64,000 nt of DNA. Source: Adineta steineri. Lineage: Eukaryota > Rotifera > Eurotatoria > Adinetida > Adinetidae. The position numbers were made by a program, and so were the translations under genes. Below, piece by piece: positions 23,329 to 33,622 of this stretch. The notes beneath the pieces are model-generated. The model was not told the DNA's origin. It worked only from the letters and a program-made list of their open reading frames with translations, and ran no database searches. How positions within the stretch are numbered: the stretch's first letter is position 1; every line of letters starts with the position of its first letter. The stretch is taken from NCBI GenBank assembly GCA_905250115.1, contig CAJNOI010000314.1:17729-81728 (forward strand), written 5' to 3'.

Positions 23329-23935
23329 TTAACACGTTGTCTGTCCCCATACTAAAAAATGAGTACATATTCTACGTCCATGTTTAATTTTAAAATATAT
23401 TGTTTTTAAAGTGTATTACGCTTATATACCACAAAAATAAATTTCAAAACATATCTCCGATGTTTTTTTCATCATGCAACACATATGATTCAATTGTCTC
23501 TCTTAGAATAATACTGAACTAACTCTGTTGGAGGAACGATGATTATATTTATAAAAGAGCTGGGAAATATTAAACATTCCAGAAATAAAATATGACGAAC
23601 AGGAAAATATACCTAAACAACATAAAGAGAAAGAGAGAAAAGAAAAAAATGCAAATAAGCCTCAACAGAATTTAGACAATTCAAGAAACCATTCTGCTTA
23701 GCTCGTTTTAATGAGTTTCATTAAACATGATTACGGAAACTTGTGACTATTCTTTTATTTTCATTTAAGTTGGTAAAGGAGAACAGTTCGTTTTATATTG
23801 AAACACTTTTTTGTAATAAAAACATCTGAAATTTAGCATTCACTTTTTTTCTGAAATAAAAACAAAGCCCTGTTTCTTAGGATTTTATTATGTGCAGTGT
23901 ATCACATATGATACACCGGACAGTCAACGTGTTAA
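23329..23935. mobile_element. Non-autonomous piggyBac-type element (MITE), TTAA-flanked
   Basis: TTAA at 23329-23332 and TTAA at 23932-23935 bracket 599 bp. Directly inside them are terminal inverted repeats: CACGTTGTCTGTCC on the left, CACGTTGACTGTCC on the right (read on the minus strand), 13 of 14 matching. A subterminal palindrome GTATCACATATGATAC lies close to the right end. TTAA target sites and TTAACACGTTG-like ends are characteristic of piggyBac elements. The interior has no long frame, so the element depends on a transposase elsewhere. Confidence 0.8.
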
Positions 23936-25221
23936 AATGAAACGTCAACATGTATCTTCTTTGTGAGTACGAATAAGTCTAAATCATATTTAATATCTTT
24001 ATTGTTTTGTAAAGATATTTATTCAGATCTTGAAGAATTGTCATAAATATTTTAGTTACTATTATTCAAAAGAAAAGTTTAAAAGTTTTTTTAAAATAAA
24101 AACTTAGATTTGATAATAAATAGGTCATAAAGTTTGTAGAGATGATTTGTCGGTATAAAAAAAGTCCTATTGTCATGAAAAAATGACGTCCGTATTAAAA
24201 ATAGTAATATTCCATTTATTACTTATCTATAAAAATCATTGAATTTTTATAATAAAATTTATAATTTATAATAAAAATGTTGTCTGAAGTAGCGCATTAC
24301 AACAGAAATAAACAAACTAAAAGCATCTTATGTCGACTAGAACAAAGAAATAGGCAGGCAACATTCTTTTAATGATGTACTTTTATGAAATGCGTAGGTT
24401 AGCCTGTTTAGTTAGTCAGTTGTGAATAAGTTGTTGTTTCTTTTACATCAAAAAAATATATATTATAGAAAGTATATTAATTTAATAATTAATGCGATTC
24501 GAAGCAGAAGCATTTATGTAGTCCTTGACGAGTTTTCTTCCTGTTTTCCTTACTTTCTCGACGTACACATTTAAAGTTGTGATTTTGTGCCACAATGATC
24601 TCAGCGACGATACATCAGAAAATACTCGTTTTAACGCAATAATAAAATATCGAGATCGAACTAATATCACACGTTTTCCGATTTTTAACAGGACGTTTAG
24701 TTCGTTTACAGGAAGCGTCACAAAAACACGATTTTTACTTTTTCAAATTTCGAGATAATTAAAACGAAAAGCAATAGCAAAAGTTAGGCGCCATTTTTCT
24801 CTAACAACTGTTTTACAGCTGAAACTGCAGCTGATAATAGATAATGAATCATCTAGATAATGTTGTGAAAACCTTAAAATCGTAATTTCGAAATCCTACT
24901 TCGCATCGCATTTCGTAGTCGCGTGAAACTCGAATACCATCTACTCTTTTATATTTATCAATTATCAGAATATAATCAAATTTTAGAATGACTTTTATAA
25001 GATAGTAATACTAAATTTTTTATAGATATAAATAAAAAAGAAGCAATTACGGTATATGAACGTGTTAAACGAGGTATAAGTCTCATCTTTAATTTATCGT
25101 TTACGCTCGTTTTCAACATTCTTTATATTTATTGTGTCGTTAGTGTTTTCATCTTCCTTTCACATTTATTCAAAAGGATTTTTCAGTGCATCATTCATTC
25201 TTATATTTTATAGTTTCAAGA
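23936..25221. other. Intergenic stretch upstream of receptor 1
   Basis: Holds one member of a dispersed repeat (24615-24770). The region just before 25222 carries the promoter and 5' UTR. An upstream in-frame GTG (25186) is not a credible start, and a TTTTTCAG at 25178-25185 could be a splice acceptor of an untranslated first exon. Confidence 0.45.
24615..24770 (+). repeat. Dispersed repeat, forward copy
   Basis: This segment is similar, in the opposite orientation, to 41000-41140. Shared blocks are TCAGAAAATACTC, TATCGAGATCG, an AAAAACAC run and TTTCGAGAT, in the same order and similar spacing. Identity is not perfect; it may be a relic of a mobile element. Confidence 0.55.
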
Positions 25222-26250
25222 ATGTCAGCATCAAACATTAGTTCAAGTAATACCATGAAATTCTTTTTTGATGATGGTATTGCTATACCTTATATTGTTC
25301 GATTTTGGGTTTTTCTCGTTTCAAATATTTTATCATTTATTTGTTGTCTTTTCGTTCTTTATCAATTCCTTTTTGATTCAAATCTTCGTCATGGTTTACA
25401 TAATCATGTTATGATTATTGTTCTTTTTATGTGTCTTATTGCAGAATTAACAACTGTTCCTTGTATAATGTACCTTGCCTTTTATGGAGTTGCTTGGATA
25501 CAAACACCAACATTTTGTATGATTTGGAAGTTTTTTGATTCAACTACATATAGTACAACAATAAAACTTGTTGCATGGGCATCCATTGAAAGACATATTC
25601 TTATATTTCATGATCAATGGGTTTCAACAAAGAAAAAACGATTTTTCATTCATTATTTTCCATTAATATTTATTGTTTTGTACGGTGTAGTAGTTTATGG
25701 AACTATTACTCCTATGAATGGTTGTAATAGACCATTCTATTATTTTATACCTTTTTGTAATTATTCTAGTTGTGTATATAATAGTCTTGCATTTACTCTA
25801 TATGAATATCTAACTGGTGGAGTATTATGTTCTGTTCTTATTGGATTTGGAAGTACTTTTCTTGTTTTACGTGTAATGCTTCAAAAGCGACGTTTACAAC
25901 AACAAATTCAATGGCGCAAACATCGTAAAATGATACTTCAACTATTGTCTGTCTCATCACTTTTCATTGTTTTATATTTACCTCCTATAATTTTGGCTAC
26001 TGCTTATAGACTTGGTGTTCCAACTTCTGTTGGAGCTCAATTCATTACATATAGTCGATTATTCTCTTATTATATTCAATTTCTTTTTCCATTTACATGT
26101 TTGAGTACAATACCAGAACTTGGTACTCGAATAAAAAATATTTTTCGATGTCGATGGAGGCAACAAACAAATGCTGTTCTTCCTCAGCAATGGGCTGCAC
26201 GAGTACCAGTGGTTAATCGAATAAACAAACAGAAAACTACGACTATGTAA
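25222..26250 (+). CDS. Rhodopsin-like seven-transmembrane receptor 1
   Basis: Single-exon frame; from the first ATG it is 342 residues (MSASNISSSN...). Seven hydrophobic spans are visible. An ERH tripeptide in WASIERHILIF stands where classical receptors have DRY at the end of span 3. Cys residues flank the second outer loop. Span 6 is preceded by the basic segment QKRRLQQQIQWRKHRK. The C-terminus is KTTTM, a form that fits a class I PDZ ligand (T at -2, hydrophobic at 0). Ligand unknown; the closest general type is the FMRFamide-like/orphan receptors expanded in bdelloids. Its last codons and 3' flank recur as a relic at 2258-2490. Confidence 0.82.
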   Translation: MSASNISSSNTMKFFFDDGIAIPYIVRFWVFLVSNILSFICCLFVLYQFLFDSNLRHGLHNHVMIIVLFMCLIAELTTVPCIMYLAFYGVAWIQTPTFCMIWKFFDSTTYSTTIKLVAWASIERHILIFHDQWVSTKKKRFFIHYFPLIFIVLYGVVVYGTITPMNGCNRPFYYFIPFCNYSSCVYNSLAFTLYEYLTGGVLCSVLIGFGSTFLVLRVMLQKRRLQQQIQWRKHRKMILQLLSVSSLFIVLYLPPIILATAYRLGVPTSVGAQFITYSRLFSYYIQFLFPFTCLSTIPELGTRIKNIFRCRWRQQTNAVLPQQWAARVPVVNRINKQKTTTM

Positions 26251-27706
26251 AACTTATTATATTTGTATTGTAATTATTTAGTAAAAATAAATTGATTGTT
26301 GTATTTAACTATTATCATTCTAATTTCATAACACGTTTATTCAATTAAAAGTGACAATATCGAAGAAAAAAAAGATTTTTATTTTTGTTGTTATATAAAA
26401 TAATGAACATGAAATATGTCATGAATTGAAAAATATTCAACTACTAATATGAGTTTTATTCTTAATCTACTAAATGAAAATACTTAGGTCTGACTAAAAG
26501 TTCTAAGAAGATTAAATAAAAATATAAACATAAAGAGATATTTTTAATTTTATTTTACCAAATGTTGAGGATAGTTGCCATTATTATTTATATCAAGTTC
26601 GGTTTTTTATAACAATTCATTTAAATGTTTTTGGCTTCTTTCTTGCATAAACTTTTAAATACTCTGGTTATTGCATGAACTTATCATATGTTTCATTTGT
26701 TCTAAAAATTTAGTGAAAGTTTGTTCGAACATGTTAGTTACGTTCTAGTATTACTAGTGTTAAGATATCGATTTATTTTAGATAGGTTGTTCGTAAGTCA
26801 TCTGATGCCAGCTGACTTATTAAAAATGAATCGTCATAGACTATTGTTTACAGAGAAAGATTTCTACTAAAACTTTGATTAGTATCAACTTTAGATTGAA
26901 TTAATAGTCGTAAGCGTAAATAAAGACAAAACAGTGGGTTTCAAGTATTATATTGGAAGTTGTCGGAAGCCTTTGGTAATGAAATATGGAAGCAAACAGA
27001 GACAGCCGGTTTGAAATGGACAGAATTGTTTGAGGGTGTGATTGTGGGGTGGAGGTAAGTGTGGATATGAGTTTAGATTCATCTTTTCTTCACTCACATC
27101 CACCTACCCACACCCACACTCCTTTCTATAACAGAAAACATTAAGAGATATGGAAAAAATTTGTTAAAAATAATCTATTATAGAATTCATTATCACCATA
27201 TATTTAATTAAGATTTAGTCCAACAACGAATTATTCTCGAGATTCTCATTCAATAAATGAATTAATTGGTTTGATATTATTGATCATAGGCCTTGTTCTA
27301 CCAAGATGTACTACTTATTCTGATGACTGTTCAACAGCATATATAGTATGTCCTCATTGTTAATATGGCAAACATACCGTTATTCAACACCATTTTCTAT
27401 CATGGTGAAAGTCGTTTACTATTGAAACTAAGTACTGTAACGGAAACCGAAGTATTAGAAAGCACATTCTGGCAACCAGAATTGTTCCGTATTTCCTTTC
27501 TATATTTAATTAGATGTACATTTGAAATTTCTTCTAGTTTATATGACGAGAGAAGAGACAACATATTGTCAGTGTACGGCATAGCAAAATAAATGTATTT
27601 TGTAGGAACGGATATGTGTGGATTTGTTTCCTCGTTATTATACACCCACAAAAGTGAAAATAGAATAGAGATTTATCATTGACTTATTTATTATTTACGT
27701 TTTTTT
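26251..27706. other. Receptor 3' UTR, telomere-like hairpin, intergenic
   Basis: 26251 to about 26480 is the 3' flank of receptor 1, similar to 2275-2490. A hairpin lies at 27031-27120. The opposed small frames at 27365-27651 show no recognisable domain and are not called. An ACACCCACAAA tract lies at about 27642. Confidence 0.55.
27031..27120. repeat. Imperfect hairpin with telomere-like arms
   Basis: A G/T-rich arm (GAGGGTGTGATTGTGGGGTGG and on to about 27075) is followed by a C/A-rich arm ending CCCACACCCACACT at 27120. The arms are roughly complementary with mismatches, loop about 15 nt. The right arm contains repeated CCCACA. Confidence 0.65.
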
Positions 27707-29035
27707 TCAAGATGTTTTTAAAAATTGACAATTTTGTAATAAATTCGTTCGATTAACAATATAATCATGAATTTTATATTGAAATAATCGAAAATCATCA
27801 TTATATAACTGAATAAGTTGACAAATTAAATCATCTGATAAAGTTGTATAATATTTTTGATAATCCCATTTCATAAGACCAGATGGTCCATTTCTTTTTT
27901 CAATATTCCAATTTGTTATATTAAAATGTTTAAGAAATTGTGAAAAATCTTCATTAAATAATTCATATTTTCCAACGAAATTATATTGAAATTTACAAAC
28001 TTGACAAAGTGTTGAATATGGTTGCCAATGAAAATTCATTCGAGCAATTCCATTGGGTCGATAAGTTGCAAGAAGAATATAACGAACAAAATCTCCAAAT
28101 GATGGAATTGTATTCATACACGAATCTTCTGACGGAATTTTTTTTGAAACTACACGTTTATAACAAATTTCCATACGCATTGCATCATATTCAGGTTCAG
28201 GTTCGATTCGATCTTTACTAAGTGTTGCTATTCGTTCTTTATAAGCTGATGCTAAACGTTCAAGTGGATGACGAACAAATATCATTCGAGTAAATGATGA
28301 AGAAAATATTTGAGATAAATTTGAAAGACTCTGAAGACGAAAATATGGAAATGAAAATGTAAAACTAAGTCTCCAAGGATTAATTAATCGTGATCGATAT
28401 CTTTCGTTAATTTGACCAAATTGAATAATATTTAGATACATATGAAGAAACTCTAATAAAGATTTTGGTTTTTCGTGTTCAGGAATTATAATTCCATTCT
28501 AAAAGAAAGAAGAAGAATAAATAAAATAGAATAAATCATTAATATTTCTTACAACTCGAAGTTGTTCAATAAATTTCGAAATATTTATCATTTTTTCGAT
28601 TTTCGCTTTCGAATTATCAATATTTGTCCAATTATTATTAAGATGATTAATTAAATCACGTACATGAATATAAAGTATGACATTAAGAAGAGTTTTTGTT
28701 GCTACTTTTGGTACAGGACAATACATTAATGATTGAGATTGTAATACAAATGATATCATACTTATTAATTGATTTGGATAAATTTGAAAATTATGAGAAG
28801 ATTTATTTTCTGGACATTTTTTTAAATAAGTTGAATTATCTGTTTTATTAATTGATAAATTTGAATTGATGTTGATTGTTTGAGATAATTCGAAATCGAT
28901 TTTTGTATTTGTAAGAAAAACATCTGTTCGATATTGAAATATTGTTAAGAAACTTAGAAAAATAATCATTGAGAAAGAATATTTTTTAAAATAAATCAAA
29001 TAAAATGTTGAATTAATAATAATTTTTAGACACAT
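27707..29035 (-). CDS. Golgi carbohydrate sulfotransferase (HNK-1ST/CHST11 family)
   Basis: Two exons, 29035-28553 and 28498-27707, join in phase 0 over a 54-nt intron to give 424 residues. A signal-anchor span at about residues 20-35 (FSMIIFLSFLTIF) predicts a type II Golgi membrane enzyme. The 5'-phosphosulfate-binding loop is YCPVPKVATKT at 105-115 and the 3'-phosphate-binding motif is FVRHPLERLASAY at about 235-247. These are the two PAPS-binding signatures of chondroitin/HNK-1 sulfotransferases. WNIEKRNGPSG and the DYQKYY element near the C-terminus also fit. It should transfer sulfate from PAPS to a glycan; the acceptor is unknown. NxS/T sites cluster in the stem. Confidence 0.88.
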
Positions 29036-30540
29036 TTATAAAATTCTAAAGTATAAAAATAAATTGATAAGAGTGGTTCCATTTCTTCGTGCATGACAAA
29101 TGCGTTGTTCTCTTTTTTTCTGACAAGTTTTACAATTTACAAAGAATACTTTATTCGATACTTCATCTTTTCAAAATAAACAAAAATCTGCGTAGGTATA
29201 ATTATCAAATGTCACGAATTAAAGAGAGTCACTTTTCTTTTGTTCAAAAATTGATGCTTCAGAATTTTATTTATTTTGAAATTAAAACGATCGAATAAAT
29301 TGTATTTTGTATATATTAGAATTCTTGTCACTTTTTTTTTGAAAATAATTTTCTTTACATCAATTTAAGCAGATAATTGATAACTACTGTAGATTAATCC
29401 CTATTAAGTTTGATAGTGTCTAATTTGAAATAAATTACAATAGTGAATTACCAGAGATATATTTACCTTATTAGTAATTTTAACCAATATGCACAATACG
29501 ATGAATTTACATATACGAGTGTTTTTTTGTCGTTCTCTTTTCATCTGTCTTTTGTTATTATTGCAGAAATTTATAATGTCTTTGGACATTCATGACAAAG
29601 AAAGAAAAAAGTACATTAGGGGTGGAGTATTGTGCTAAAAAAGTACATTTTATTCTATTATAGGATAAGAAATTTTTAGATAAAAATAAAATCAACTTAA
29701 AAAGAGCATTCACATAGAAGAAAAAAAAGTAAATTCCACTTTCGCCGAAAGAAATTGCCAAGTGAATTTCCCACCGAAAGTCCATACAAAGTGTATATAG
29801 TTGATCTCCAAGTGAAAGGTGTGGGTGAGGGTCTGAGTCTGGTTCTGGGTATCTATCATCTCGCAACCTACCCATACTCATCCATCTGAGTTGGTAACTA
29901 TGTCAGCTGGCACCCATCCAAGATGGCAATCGAATAACATGGGAGCCATCTGACTTGGAAGTCGTCCCACTTGAAGATCAATTGATTGGGTATCACAGAC
30001 TAATTATCCAAAACACAATTTTTGCCTATAGAATCAATTCAGTAAATTTTATTTCCGGCAGAATTCTATATCTAATTGCCATAGAATACAACACTTTTTA
30101 TTTTATTTATTTATACATTGATGGTGTTATAAAAGACATGCAACGTTAAGTACATATTTTATTTTATTCTTCTTTTTTAACTTTCATATACAATACTTCT
30201 GATTATATTAGTCGAATTATTAAAAAAAGTTCATTTCATCATATATCATAATATCTACTAGCATTGAATATGACGGCTTTAATAACTAATGATATTGACA
30301 GTCTAGGAGTTCTGAAAAAAAACTAATTATCTACATGTTGTGCAACATTATAAAGAAAAAAGTGAAATAATAGTTCTTAATTTTTTTCTTTCTGTTTTTG
30401 AATGTTAGAATCAGCTCATTCTCTCACTATGATGAAGATTCATTATAGAAAAGATCAAATCTCATGTATTACAGATGACTATGATGCTTATTTACATTAA
30501 TTTTATTGTTTTGTAATAAATTGAGAATTATTTATTTAAA
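29036..30540. other. Intergenic stretch with a GC-richer repeat-like patch
   Basis: The patch 29740-29990 is unlike its AT-rich surroundings and contains several direct and inverted forms of a CCAAGTGAA / CACTTGGA-type word, CATCTGA(C/G)TTGG twice, and a GGTGTGGGTGAGGG tract at about 29819. It may be a non-autonomous element or decayed satellite. Frames here have no recognised domain. Confidence 0.45.
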
Positions 30541-31617
30541 ATGGCATCATTATCGAATATGAGTGCATTTATCACTTTTACTATTCAATATAATCGATTT
30601 GTGCCACCTATCATATTCTTTTTTGGTTTTATTGGCAATATTCTTAATAATATTACCTTTTCAAGTCATACACTTCGTAAGAATCCATGTGCAACTTATT
30701 TTTTCTGTTTAGCAATTACTAATCTAAATAATCTTATTTTTGGTTTACTTCTAAATTATCTAATCGATGCTTATCATATTGATCTTATTACTCGCACATT
30801 AGTATTTTGTCGTCTTCGATTTCTAATTTTACATTGTTCACTTGTACTCTCATCATGGTTTATTGTTTTAGCTGGCATAGATCGTTTTTGTGTTAGTTCA
30901 CGAAATATTAATCGACGAAATTTTAGTAATTTGAAGAATGTGCGTTTGTTAACAGCTTTGGCTATAGTCGTCTGTTTTGCTCTGTATGCTCATATTTTTG
31001 TTCTTTTTACCATTAAACAAACTGAATCAGGTCCAGTTTGCTATGCAGAATCTGGTTCATATCAAGTCTTTTATGATTTCCTATTTTTTGCAACATTTAG
31101 TTTTACACCACCAATACTAATGATTATTGTTGGTCTTGCAACATTCTATAATACTTGTCATGCACATAGTAAAATCAAACCAGTGAGTATGATGAGTACA
31201 TTAACAGTATCATCTAAGACTATTCGATTACGAAAGAAAGATCGTGAATTTGTGAAAATGTTACTTATTCAATTAATTTCTACAGTTATTTTAACATTAC
31301 CTATTGCTATTCAAAAACTGTATTCAACATTTACACAACAGATTTCAAAAAGTTCTGATCGATTATTAGTTGAGACATTTTTTCAACAATTTGTACGAAC
31401 ATTAACACATATCAATAGTGGTGTGAGTTTCTATCTGTAAGTAAGATTGTTTATTTATTTGAATTGTAAATAAACTTATATATATTCTATCACATGTAGA
31501 TATACACTTTCGAGTAGTGTATTTCGTCATGAACTAGGTGTACAAATTAGCAAGATTATTCGAATGATTTTGGGTGTTGATAATGAATTTTATCGACGAT
31601 TTCGTCAAACAATATGA
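30541..31617 (+). CDS. Rhodopsin-like seven-transmembrane receptor 2
   Basis: Two exons, 30541-31436 and 31500-31617, join in frame (CT|A, Leu) across a 63-nt intron; 337 residues. Span 1 carries GFIGNILNN (GN motif), span 3 ends GIDRF in place of DRY, Cys residues at the top of span 3 and in outer loop 2 can form the usual disulfide. After span 5 comes the basic loop SKTIRLRKKDREFVKM. The second exon supplies the end of span 7 and the FRHELGVQI-type amphipathic helix 8. This resembles FMRFamide/peptide-type orphan receptors of bdelloids. It lacks the KTTT C-terminus of receptors 1 and 3. Confidence 0.85.
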
Positions 31618-32542
31618 TTATTACTACTACTATACTTATTCAATGATCAAGAAAAACTAACAATAATCATTAGAAAAAGAGAATTATAATAAATAATCAT
31701 CAATATCTACCGATTCGATTGGTTTTTACAATGATGTATTTTTAAAAATAATTACAATCTGAGTTTTCTGTATCAGACATTCTATATATTAATTTCATCT
31801 GTTGTTTTTGTCTGTAAATAAATTAATGTTTTTCTGTTTTATATTATATTTCATGTGTTTGACTTTGTTCTTTATTTAAAAAAAATATTTGTAAGTTAAA
31901 ACTAAAGTGAACAGACATGATACAATTATTGTGATATAAATAATTAGCTAGTAATATGGATATTATCTTGATATTTTATATTTTTTGTTTGCATCTGATC
32001 TATCTTATGTTTTAAAAGAATAAAAATTATAATAAACATAATAGCGGATATTGTTTTATATTTTAATTGCTTGGATATGTGTATTATTATTAATTGTCTA
32101 AAAAAATAAAGATTAAACATATCTTCTTAACTTAAAATAATTATATTTTGATAGGCGATGAAAAAGGTTAGAGAAAATTAGATTCTGTTTATATGAAATA
32201 ATGCTTTGTAGTCGAGTATAAACTTATGAGGTAATGCAACATTTCTTTTCTTTTTTATAAAATTGAAAGATTCACTGTTATTCATTGTGATTACTTCTTT
32301 TCTCGTTATAGTTTGTTACATTGTAATAGTAAAATCAATAAAGTATGCTTTTACTCTCTAACCACCTACTATAGGTAATAATAGACGCCTACAAGATTGA
32401 GTTATATTTACAGATGGCAATTTTCTCACAAATCCTTTGTCATTTTTATATTCATATTATTTTATTTTCTATAAATTTCCAAGATATAATAAAAGCAATT
32501 ATTATTTGAATATAAAAAAATAAAAGTTGATTTCTTGTCAAT
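31618..32542. other. Intergenic stretch
   Basis: AT-rich 3' flank of receptor 2 and promoter side of the gene at 32543. No other feature recognised. Confidence 0.5.
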
Positions 32543-33622
32543 ATGTCATTAGAATCATATGAAATAATTGATCGAGCTATTGGTTTAGCATATGGTACAG
32601 CTATTGGCGATGCTATGGGTATTCCATTTGAAAATCTAACTCCAGAACAAATTGCTGAAATTCAAATGTCATTAAAAAGTAAAAATGACTTATTATTTGT
32701 TAATACTGCTGGTCGTAATCCATATACTCCAAAAGAATGGCAAACAGGACGATGGGGAGATGCAACACAGCTTTCTCTAGCTATTATGAATGCAATTACA
32801 AAACATATTTGTGATGATGATGATGGTAGTGAAAAGTTCTCACTTATTGATCGTATTGTCGATGAACATGTGAAAGAATGGTGGGATTGTACAGATGGTT
32901 GGGGTAATGGAACTAAAAGTGCAATTGAAAGAATTGCTCAAGGATGTTATTCTTATTGTAATAGTGGTGGTTCATCAAGTGGAAATGGTGTGATTATGAA
33001 ATTAACACCAGTTGCCTTCTTCTTTCATATTTGTAATTTGAATATAAATGATGAATTAGTTGAATGTATTTGTCGAATGACACACATGAGTTCAGTCACA
33101 ATTGCTACTGCATTTATCTATGTTTATTTATGCATATTCATTTTTGAACATGATTTCCCATCATCGATTGCTGAAAAAAAAGCTTTTCTTAAATATATTC
33201 ATGAGTTATCTGTTAAGTATGAAGTTAAATATCATGTTGTTACTGAAAAAGATTTATTAAGTCTTCGTATTCAACGCTATATGGAAAAAATTGATGAAAT
33301 TAATGATGAAGTTTTATTAGATGTTAGTCATGGTGGGACATTCTTCTGTGTTGATACATTATCGATGGTTATTGGTTTGATTATTGAAAAGCGAGTGACA
33401 TTTGAAAGAGTTGAGAAAGCATTAGAAATGGGTGGTGATACAAATATTGTTGCAGCTATGATTGGTGCAATTTTAGGTGCTAAACATGGTGAAGAGGCTA
33501 TTGATCATCGTCGTGTTGACATTGTTTTTCGCACAGATTATGTTCGACAAGTTGGAGAAGAATTCGGAAAAGCACTAGTGCAACATCTCAGTCTTCTTCC
33601 AATTGGTTCGGAGGTTTTATAA
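32543..33622 (+). CDS. ADP-ribosylglycohydrolase-family protein with eroded metal site
   Basis: Intronless, 359 residues. The fold is that of ADP-ribosyl-acceptor hydrolases (DraG/ARH/crystallin J1): GLAYGTAIGDAMGIPFE at 14-30, GRWGDATQLSLA at 69-80, SSGNGVIMKLTP in the middle, and GGDTNIVAAMIGAILGA at 297-313. In active relatives the second motif is W-T-D-D-T and the last is GGDTDT, supplying the two magnesium ions. Here T to G at 72, D to A at 74, D to N at 301 and T to I at 302 remove most ligands, while D73 and D299 stay. The protein may bind ADP-ribose or a protein without hydrolysing, as inferred for lens crystallin relatives. Lack of introns hints at transfer from bacteria or retroposition. 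It lies 13 kb upstream of the PARG-PBZ gene on the same strand. Confidence 0.88.
   Translation: MSLESYEIIDRAIGLAYGTAIGDAMGIPFENLTPEQIAEIQMSLKSKNDLLFVNTAGRNPYTPKEWQTGRWGDATQLSLAIMNAITKHICDDDDGSEKFSLIDRIVDEHVKEWWDCTDGWGNGTKSAIERIAQGCYSYCNSGGSSSGNGVIMKLTPVAFFFHICNLNINDELVECICRMTHMSSVTIATAFIYVYLCIFIFEHDFPSSIAEKKAFLKYIHELSVKYEVKYHVVTEKDLLSLRIQRYMEKIDEINDEVLLDVSHGGTFFCVDTLSMVIGLIIEKRVTFERVEKALEMGGDTNIVAAMIGAILGAKHGEEAIDHRRVDIVFRTDYVRQVGEEFGKALVQHLSLLPIGSEVL

Noticed and set aside
27365..27651. Overlapping small frames on both strands
   Set aside because: Neither shows a domain; mutual antisense frames of this size are expected by chance.
29558..29881. 107-residue minus-strand frame starting MSMGRLRDDRYPEPD
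   Set aside because: It begins in the repeat-like GC-richer patch and continues into AT-rich sequence with unrelated composition.
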